From positions 1 to 28,720 of the forward strand of contig DAQG01000095.1 of the NCBI GenBank assembly GCA_002502785.1: DNA of 28,720 nucleotides, read 5' to 3'. Position numbers and translations under genes: made by a program. Origin of the DNA: Methanothrix harundinacea. Lineage in GTDB: Archaea; Halobacteriota; Methanosarcinia; Methanotrichales; Methanotrichaceae. This document shows positions 1 through 5,472 of this stretch, in pieces; positions within the stretch are counted from its first letter, which is position 1, and every line of letters starts with the position of its first letter. A model generated the notes under the pieces. That model searched no databases and was not told where the DNA came from. It saw nothing but the letters and a program-made list of their open reading frames with translations.

Positions 1-852
1 TTCGCTGGTTTCTACTACGACATCGACGACAACCTCGGCACTGAGGAGATCACCATGACCATCACCGGTGACGCTCTCGAAGAGCCGAACGGCATCGTCT
101 ACCAGACCGTTGCCCAGCAAGACGACTTCGACTTTGAGGATTGGGGTAGTTTCTGGACCATCGCATTCATGGCCGAGGAGTACTTCGCGGGTTACGCTGG
201 AGAAGGCCGTTGGACTTCCTACCTCTATGACGACTCCACCGACACCAACCTGATGGTCGATGAACAGCTCACCAAAGTTCTGATTAACGACGACGAGGAA
301 AGGACCTTCACCACAGGAACACCACTGACGCTCGCCGATGGTTACGAGCTTGTCATTCAAGAGATAGATGTTGACAATGGAGTCTACGTCCAACTGATGA
401 AGGGCGGACAGGTCGTTGACTCTGCTGTGGTTGAGCCCTCCAAAGACGGCGCAACCATTCAGGATAAGACCTATACACACAAGGTGGACCTAGGTGACAC
501 CGAGGACATAGTCGTCATAGCAGTCCACTTCAAAAACGCTATGCATTTGAAGAGTAGTGACCAGGATTTGGCTACCGTTGACGGTATCTGGCAGATCTCT
601 GAAACGCCGATCAGCATTGAGGAGGACAAAGAGTACAACAAGATGACGATCCAGTCCGTCAACGCCGACACCTTGTCCATCATGATGACCAACGAGGACA
701 ACAAGATCACCCTCAGCAAGAACAAAGACACCTCCCTGATGGGAGAAATCAGGATCAAGACCGCCAACCAGGACTGTATCTCAGTTGAAAACCCCCTTAG
801 GTTCTATATCTACAAGATGGTAACAGTTGAGCCCCCCGGACTCGAAGTATGA
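1..852 (+). CDS. S-layer domain protein, 3' part (5' end outside window)
   Basis: The frame is open from base 1 and reads FAGFYYDIDDNLGTEE before the first internal ATG at 55, so the gene starts upstream of the window. The text matches the S-layer duplication domain of Methanosarcinales (PF07752-type): the GFYYDIDDNLGTE opening, the repeated ISI/KMTI strands, and the late NPLRFYIYKMVTVEPPG strand that normally runs into another domain copy or a C-terminal anchor. Such proteins form the cell-surface lattice. Here the frame stops (TGA 850-852) straight after PPGLEV, where relatives usually read PGTYEVRG and continue. No threonine/proline-rich linker, PGF-CTERM or transmembrane tail follows in any frame I could read. 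It is either an unanchored minor S-layer paralog or a truncated gene. The family call is firm; the role of this copy is inference. Confidence 0.85.
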   Translation, partial: FAGFYYDIDDNLGTEEITMTITGDALEEPNGIVYQTVAQQDDFDFEDWGSFWTIAFMAEEYFAGYAGEGRWTSYLYDDSTDTNLMVDEQLTKVLINDDEERTFTTGTPLTLADGYELVIQEIDVDNGVYVQLMKGGQVVDSAVVEPSKDGATIQDKTYTHKVDLGDTEDIVVIAVHFKNAMHLKSSDQDLATVDGIWQISETPISIEEDKEYNKMTIQSVNADTLSIMMTNEDNKITLSKNKDTSLMGEIRIKTANQDCISVENPLRFYIYKMVTVEPPGLEV

Positions 853-1175
853 GGATGAATGGTCGCAGCAACTGCAACCCATGCTCTTGGCTGAATATTG
901 AGGCACTCAAGGATGCTTTTATGGGTGTGGGGGTGCCCTCCCCGCACCAATTCAGCTTTCACAGGGCACATTCCTTGGATAAGCATATTTTGAAGGCTGA
1001 AACTCATACCTCTACGTGGCGAGGAGGCGAGTGACGGAGGAGCATGGCCACCAAGTACATGACTTCCCAGAGAGTTCCATCTTCAGGATCTTGGCGGGAA
1101 CCAGTCAGAGGTCCGATGATGCTTAGGTACAGTCGCAGACAACACGCATCTTCCGCTGATCACCAGCCAATCGTT
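853..1175. other. Non-coding gap between S-layer gene and recombinase
   Basis: This 323-base stretch lies between the stop codons of two converging genes. Short open frames occur on both strands, but none has a ribosome binding site or recognisable protein text. Apart from the hairpin at 924-948 I see no structure. It may contain decayed S-layer sequence, because the S-layer frame ends unusually early. Confidence 0.5.
924..948 (+). terminator. GC-rich hairpin downstream of the S-layer gene
   Basis: A 9-bp stem (924-932 with 940-948, one G-T pair) encloses a 7-base loop and starts 71 bases after the S-layer stop codon. The following sequence is only mildly T-rich, so termination or 3'-end stabilisation is an inference. 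Confidence 0.35.
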
Positions 1176-1838
1176 TCAGGCGTCGAAACGCTCGTAGCTC
1201 TTCTTCCTGTGATTGATGTCCGCCGTCAGATAAATGCTCGTTGTACGAACAGACTGATGACCAAGCTGCTGCTGCAAGTCGTTCAACGGGATTCCACTAT
1301 CGAGCGCATGAACCGCGTGCAGGTGTCTTATCGTATGCGGTGAGACGATGTTCAGTGTCTTGCCCGCTTTGGATGTTGCATAAGCTCTCTGCACTCCCGC
1401 CCCTCTCGCCGCCTTGTCGATCACCATTCGAATCCACCGCTGCGAGATATGCTTGCTAGGATCACGTCCAGGGAATAGCCATATGGAACCCTCTGGCAGG
1501 CTCCTGATCCACCCATCCAGGTCAGAGATCATCGATTGAGGTACGATGACGTCTCGATATTGCCGGGTCTTCGTCCGGCTGGCGTGAATGTGGATCTCTC
1601 CTTTAACTGTGTCAACATCTTCAGGTTTGGTGCTGACCAGTTCCTCGACCCGGCATCCTGTACAGAAGAGGAGCATGATAACGATTCGGTCCCGTTCGGA
1701 TTCGACCTTATCAATCAACTTCCTGAAATCATCAACACTGATGAGTTTCGTGACAGCCATGATCGATATGTTGCGGCCCGTTCTATAAGTGACTTCCGAT
1801 ATTAGCCATATTCGGAAGTCGTGTAGTGTTCCAAACAT
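1176..1838 (-). CDS. Short tyrosine recombinase/integrase (catalytic domain only)
   Basis: A site-specific DNA strand-exchange enzyme of the phage-integrase/XerC-D family. All catalytic positions are present: R63 in CTGCRVEEL, K90 in SRTKTR, H168 and R171 in SPHTIRH, H194 in LGHQS and the nucleophile Y203 in TTSIYL. From the first ATG it is 220 residues, against roughly 280-330 for complete Xer-type enzymes; the N-terminal SAM-like core-binding domain is essentially missing. The start is uncertain. Neither ATG has a clear ribosome binding site, but a TTATAG box about 25 bases before the internal ATG at 1760 (M27) would fit a short-leader or leaderless start giving 194 residues. In that case the inverted repeat at 1791-1820 lies just upstream of the gene. 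Surrounding gene fragments suggest an old integration site. The enzyme could be a remnant, a cassette recombinase or a minimal functional integrase. Confidence 0.85.
   Translation of the reverse strand: MFGTLHDFRIWLISEVTYRTGRNISIMAVTKLISVDDFRKLIDKVESERDRIVIMLLFCTGCRVEELVSTKPEDVDTVKGEIHIHASRTKTRQYRDVIVPQSMISDLDGWIRSLPEGSIWLFPGRDPSKHISQRWIRMVIDKAARGAGVQRAYATSKAGKTLNIVSPHTIRHLHAVHALDSGIPLNDLQQQLGHQSVRTTSIYLTADINHRKKSYERFDA
1791..1820. repeat. 9-bp inverted repeat with 12-bp spacer at the recombinase 5' end
   Basis: GACTTCCGA (1791-1799) is perfectly inverted as TCGGAAGTC (1812-1820), and the spacer itself begins TAT and ends ATAT, nearly extending the arms. It lies within the first codons of the longest recombinase frame, or 31 bases and more upstream if translation begins at 1760. 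The two-arm layout is what a recombinase core site or an autoregulatory operator would show. No second copy was seen in the window. Confidence 0.55.
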
Positions 1839-1860
1839 TTTTTGCGAAGCTAAACATACT

Positions 1861-1965
1861 TATCTCCAGGCGACAGGCTCGACGAAGATCCTGGCTTTGG
1901 TCCTGGTGGCCCTTCTGGTGGTGATGGGCACGTCCGATGGCGCGCAAAACGATGAACACAAGTAA
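1861..1965 (+). pseudogene. Orphan signal-peptide remnant of an exported protein
   Basis: In one forward frame the sequence reads STKILALVLVALLVVMGT followed by SDGAQNDEHK and TAA at 1963-1965. The positive end, long hydrophobic core and small residues at its end are a typical secretory signal, and the KILALVLVALLV core resembles the start of Methanosarcinales S-layer proteins. The frame has no ATG, GTG or TTG at its start (codons back to about 1840 were read) and stops about ten residues after the hydrophobic core. I read it as the broken 5' end of an exported-protein gene, possibly an S-layer paralog. Chance hydrophobic text is the alternative. Confidence 0.4.
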
Positions 1966-2033
1966 GGTCAACTGATTTGCTTAGGGTTTGGTTTGTAGGG
2001 AGATCGTAAGGCCCGAATGGAGGAAGATCGAAT

Positions 2034-2277
2034 ATGACCGAGAAGCTGGGAAAGACCCTGCAGTTACTTTTAGTCTTGGCAGTTATATTTGGGTCGCATT
2101 ACCTGATGCCCATAAAGAATATTGATCGATCCGCCCCTCAATTACCTAGGCCTGATCCTGGCTGGGGTGCTGCTTGATGTCTGGGCCGCGTCTATCTTCA
2201 GAGAGAGGAAGACCTCCTTCCGGCTCCGGGGAGAGACCCCTATCAATCTCTTCTGGCGTAGCTCCACCTCGACGTAA
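2034..2277 (+). pseudogene. Frameshifted, truncated membrane methyltransferase-like (ICMT family) gene
   Basis: An ATG at 2034, with a GGAGG-type ribosome binding site about 11 bases upstream, opens MTEKLGKTLQLLLVLAVIFG then SHYLMPIKNIDRSAPQ before drifting to a stop. From about 2137 the next frame continues as LNYLGLILAGVLLDVWAASI then FRERKTSFRLRGETPINLFW, ending at TAA 2275-2277. Together the two halves resemble the N-terminal half of isoprenylcysteine-carboxylmethyltransferase-like membrane proteins: two or three hydrophobic helices, then an FRERKTSFRLRGETP segment. Family members have about 200 residues; here only about 80 remain and the C-terminal substrate/SAM motifs are absent. One shift between about 2110 and 2140 plus loss of the 3' half explains the picture. 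Two intact members of a related membrane family lie at 23488-24786. Confidence 0.55.
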
Positions 2278-2389
2278 TCTTGGTTACACTAAATCCATAA
2301 AAAGATAGCGAATGACAATGGTAAAAAAATAAACTGATTAGCACATCTTCGACTCAACCTTTGCTTTTTACATCCAAGCCTTTTTGAGC

Positions 2390-2476
2390 TTATCGAGAAT
2401 GGTCGTTAGATCGAAGTTCTTCGACATCAACCCGAGCTTTCACTATGAAAAGGCACCTCCCAATTGGGGCCGTCAC
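2390..2476 (-). CDS. Possible 28-residue small protein (weak)
   Basis: A GTG at 2476 is preceded at good spacing by AAGGAGG, a strong ribosome binding site, and opens a 28-codon frame beginning MTAPIGRCLFIVKARVDVEE. It has no recognised family, and the overlapping frame carries another short protein-like string ending KLKKAWM. It may be the start of a broken gene or a chance frame with a chance Shine-Dalgarno. The rest of 2278-2636 holds nothing I can support. Confidence 0.2.
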   Translation of the reverse strand: MTAPIGRCLFIVKARVDVEELRSNDHSR

Positions 2477-2636
2477 CTATTCCTCCTTCAATACGTCCAT
2501 GAATAGAGATGAGCCTCGATCGTCTCTCCCTGAGAGTAGCATCCAGGAAGCTCCGGCACCTCAGACCAGAAGCCTCCCTCTCCCGCTTGGTGTATCAGAA
2601 CTGTATATTCCATGATTCCACCAGTGGACGAAGGCC

Positions 2637-3515
2637 TCAGCACAACTCCTTCTCCGCTCCCTCGCCCTCAGCCGCCTCCAGCTTCTCCAGCACCGACCTC
2701 GTCGAGACCGAGTTCATCTCAAGCCCCAGCTCTTCTGCGCCGAGGCCGAGGGCGAGCCCCGCCATCTGGGTGACGTATAAGATCGGAAGATCGATCTTTT
2801 CGCCGAACTTCTTCTCCAGGAGCGGCTGGTTTGCGTCGAGCATCAAATGGCATAGCGGGCACAATGCGACGACGAAGTCAGCGCCCGACTCCTTGGCGTT
2901 CCGGAGGATTCGGATGAGGGTCTCGGCGGCGGCCTCCTCCTCGGGCATGAAGATGGGGCCGCAGCAGCACTTCATCTTCAGCCGGAAGTCGGTTGGCTCC
3001 GCGCCCAGGGTCCGGATGAGGTTTTCGAGGATCGAGGGGTTCTCGGGGCTGTCGATCCCCCCGCCGGGGCGCGTGAGGAGGCAGCCGTAGTAGGGGGCGG
3101 CCTTCAGGCCCGCCAGGGGCCGGACGACCAGGTCTTCAAGATCCTCCGCCTCGCCGAGGGACTTTGTGATCGTCTCGATGACGTGCTCGACATCTTTTTC
3201 TCCCTCGTACTTCACCTCTAATGCCTCGTTCACCCTCTCCCGCACCTTTCGGTCTTTGAGGCGGATCATCGCCGCCCGGAGCCTGCTGTAGCAGATCGAG
3301 CAGGAGGCCATCACCGGAAGCTCTGTCCTCACCAGGTTTCTTGCCGCAAGAGCCGTCGAGACGATCTCGTTCGAGACGTGGGTTGCGCCGCAGCAGTTCC
3401 AGTCGTCGATCTCCTCAAGCTCTACGCCGAGGGCCCTGCAGACCGCCAAGGTCGAGATCTCGTACTCCCTGCCCGTCGACCTCGCAACGCATCCGGGATA
3501 GTATGCGAGCTTCAT
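2637..3515 (-). CDS. hdrB: CoB-CoM heterodisulfide reductase subunit B
   Basis: HdrB is the catalytic subunit that reduces the CoM-S-S-CoB heterodisulfide with two non-cubane [4Fe-4S] clusters held by CCG motifs. Both motifs are visible: C9, C41-C42 (NCCGATH) and C72/C75 (CSIC) in the first half, and C144, C183-C184 (CCCGP) and C218/C221 (CPLC) in the second. Length, 292 residues, is normal for cytosolic HdrB; there is no membrane segment. The C-terminus is an acidic, alanine-rich tail. The ATG at 3515 overlaps the hdrC stop by four bases (ATGA), so the two are translationally coupled. It is the last gene of hdrA-polyferredoxin-hdrC-hdrB, an arrangement known from the soluble HdrA1B1C1 of Methanosarcina. 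Confidence 0.95.
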   Translation of the reverse strand: MKLAYYPGCVARSTGREYEISTLAVCRALGVELEEIDDWNCCGATHVSNEIVSTALAARNLVRTELPVMASCSICYSRLRAAMIRLKDRKVRERVNEALEVKYEGEKDVEHVIETITKSLGEAEDLEDLVVRPLAGLKAAPYYGCLLTRPGGGIDSPENPSILENLIRTLGAEPTDFRLKMKCCCGPIFMPEEEAAAETLIRILRNAKESGADFVVALCPLCHLMLDANQPLLEKKFGEKIDLPILYVTQMAGLALGLGAEELGLEMNSVSTRSVLEKLEAAEGEGAEKELC

Positions 3516-4141
3516 TTCGTGGCCTCCTCTGCTTCTCCAACTGCTTCGGCCTTTTCAGCCTCAGCCCTCTTTTCGTCGCCGACGAGATCGAAGATCCGCT
3601 TCATCTCCTCGGTCCCTTCGATTCTCTCTCCCTTCGCCGCCTCAAAGCCGAGCTCGATCTTCCCCTTGGGGACGAGCTCTGCGCCAAACGACATTATCTG
3701 GACCGCCGAGCTGGGGCTTCTTATCATGTACTCGGCCGAGAGGAGAACCTCCGATATCCTGCCGTAATTTCGTATCTGGCGGGCGAAGATCCCCTCGAAG
3801 ACCGAGTCTTTGCACTTCATCCCCTCGTCCTCGTAGATGCTCTTCAGGGCGGCGACCACCGCCATCGGCCTAATATTTCTCGGGCATCGGACGGTGCATA
3901 AGAGGCAGGAGGTGCACAGCCAGATCGACCTGCTAAGAAGAGCCGCCTCCTTCTCTCCTTCAAGGACGAGCTTCACGAGCTTTCGGATGGGCGTGTCCAT
4001 CATGTGGGCTGTGGGGCAGCTTGCAGAACATGTTCCGCACTGGATGCAGGTCAACACCACTTCACCTGCGAGGGCTAGGACCTTTTCTCTGAACACCTCT
4101 CCCTCTGCGGTCGCGGTCGCCATCGTCGTCTTCTCCGTCAC
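3512..4141 (-). CDS. hdrC: CoB-CoM heterodisulfide reductase subunit C
   Basis: HdrC is the iron-sulfur subunit that passes electrons from HdrA to HdrB. Two classical [4Fe-4S] motifs are present: CIQCGTCSASCP (C32, C35, C38, C42) and CTSCLLCTVRCP (C76, C79, C82, C86). At 209 residues it is slightly longer than typical cytosolic HdrC, owing to a charged Lys/Glu/Ala-rich C-terminal tail from about residue 185. The start is a GTG at 4141 overlapping the stop of the polyferredoxin by four bases. A strong GGTGAT Shine-Dalgarno sits just upstream inside the preceding gene and supports this start; the ATG six codons later is a weaker alternative. It also overlaps hdrB by four bases. Confidence 0.95.
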   Translation of the reverse strand: MTEKTTMATATAEGEVFREKVLALAGEVVLTCIQCGTCSASCPTAHMMDTPIRKLVKLVLEGEKEAALLSRSIWLCTSCLLCTVRCPRNIRPMAVVAALKSIYEDEGMKCKDSVFEGIFARQIRNYGRISEVLLSAEYMIRSPSSAVQIMSFGAELVPKGKIELGFEAAKGERIEGTEEMKRIFDLVGDEKRAEAEKAEAVGEAEEATK

Positions 4142-5472
4142 TTCTCATCACCCCCCTCGGCCTTGGCCGCAGCCTTCGCCTTCTTGATCCTCTCAGCGAT
4201 CTTCTCGCTCGCCCCGCCGATCTCGTCCCTTTCCCAGACGAACCTCACCTTCGGCTTGTTGATTACCGCTTCGACCCCGGCGAGGGCCTCGTTGATCCTC
4301 GAGAGGAGGTCTGGGTCCCTCTCGGGAGCCTCGATCTCGGGTATCGGAACCTTTTCGATCTCTGGCGGCAAGACGATGCCGGAGAGGTCCGGCCTCTTCC
4401 TCGACTTGGAGACGATAGAGGAGATCGCCTCCTTCCACTCCTCGGCCCAGGGCGTCTCCTTCACAGGCGTGTGGGTGACTTTTGATCTGTCCACCTCCAC
4501 AGCGAAGCAGTGGCAGGAGTTGGCGCAGGCCCCGCAGAAAATGCACTGATCTCGCTCGACCTTGATCCTGCCGTCCTCGCCGACGTACCAGCAGTCGGCA
4601 GGACAGACGTTGAAGCAGGCGTGACAGCCCATGGGGTCGCAGAGGGGAAGCTGCCGTTCGACGAGCCTTATCTCCCCCTCGAAGGGCTTTGTGACGTCCA
4701 TCGCCTCGTAGGGGCAGACCAATAGACACCTGCCGCACCCGATGCACTTCTCCTCGTCGACCTCGATCTCCCCGAGAAACTCAAACTCCTCCTCCAGCTC
4801 CAGGGGTGTCCCCTCGACGGTGATCGCCTCTTCAGGACAGATGCCGACGCATAGGCCGCAGTAGTCGCAGAGATCCTCGTCGACGAGAAGCTGCTCGAAG
4901 GGGACGAGGTTCGTTGGGGTGGGGTCCCGTTCCTGGAGGAGGAAGGCCTCGCAGAATCGAGCGCACTTCCCGCAGAGGTTGCACTTCTCAGAATCAACCT
5001 CTATCTTGCCCTTCCCTTTCTCTTCCTCTCGGAGGGGTCCGAAGACGTCCCTAGTCGGATAGAAGACGACGGTGATCGCCTTGGTGGGGCAGACCGGTTC
5101 GCAGAGGGCGCAAGGTAAGCACTTCTCGTTAGGCTCAGCCCGCGAGACGAGATGTGGATACTCCCCCATATCCCTGTAATCCTTGTCGTTTGAGATCATC
5201 TTGTAGGCGTCGACGGGGCAGAAGGCGGCACACATCCCGCAGAAGACGCAGGCTTCGAGGTCGATTAGAACCGGCGGCGCATCCAGGCCCGTGGCGATCT
5301 CGATGACGGGCCCAAGCTGCAGGGCCTTGGTGGGACATAGGGCGACGCAGATCCCGCAGCCGTTACACTTCTTGTAGTCGTAGTCCAGGACCTTGACCGA
5401 CTCTTCTGACCTCTGGATCGACTTGATGTGTGACCCCTCGACCTCCATCTCCTTTTCGATCTCCATGGCCAT
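4138..5472 (-). CDS. Polyferredoxin with eight [4Fe-4S] motifs (HdrA-associated)
   Basis: An electron-wire protein of 444 residues. Seven CxxCxxCxxxC motifs and one CX4CX2CX3C motif are visible, starting at C36, C75, C118, C164, C202, C243, C278 (the variant, CDPMGCHACFNVC) and C310, for a predicted eight [4Fe-4S] clusters. From about residue 330 a cluster-free, charged C-terminal domain follows, rich in Glu/Pro then Lys/Ala. Related polyferredoxins are encoded with hdrA1C1B1 in Methanosarcina and are thought to pass electrons between ferredoxin and HdrA. Its ATG at 5472 shares one base with the hdrA stop (TGATG), so translation is coupled. The exact partner and direction of flow cannot be read from sequence. 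Confidence 0.93.
   Translation of the reverse strand: MAMEIEKEMEVEGSHIKSIQRSEESVKVLDYDYKKCNGCGICVALCPTKALQLGPVIEIATGLDAPPVLIDLEACVFCGMCAAFCPVDAYKMISNDKDYRDMGEYPHLVSRAEPNEKCLPCALCEPVCPTKAITVVFYPTRDVFGPLREEEKGKGKIEVDSEKCNLCGKCARFCEAFLLQERDPTPTNLVPFEQLLVDEDLCDYCGLCVGICPEEAITVEGTPLELEEEFEFLGEIEVDEEKCIGCGRCLLVCPYEAMDVTKPFEGEIRLVERQLPLCDPMGCHACFNVCPADCWYVGEDGRIKVERDQCIFCGACANSCHCFAVEVDRSKVTHTPVKETPWAEEWKEAISSIVSKSRKRPDLSGIVLPPEIEKVPIPEIEAPERDPDLLSRINEALAGVEAVINKPKVRFVWERDEIGGASEKIAERIKKAKAAAKAEGGDEK

Noticed and set aside
850..870. Readthrough of the S-layer TGA as selenocysteine or another recoded residue
   Set aside because: A second stop follows two codons later, and the text beyond it does not resemble the family.
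1425..1445. TTCGAATCC-like string resembling a tRNA T-loop
   Set aside because: It is inside the recombinase coding sequence, and no acceptor stem or anticodon arm can be folded around it.
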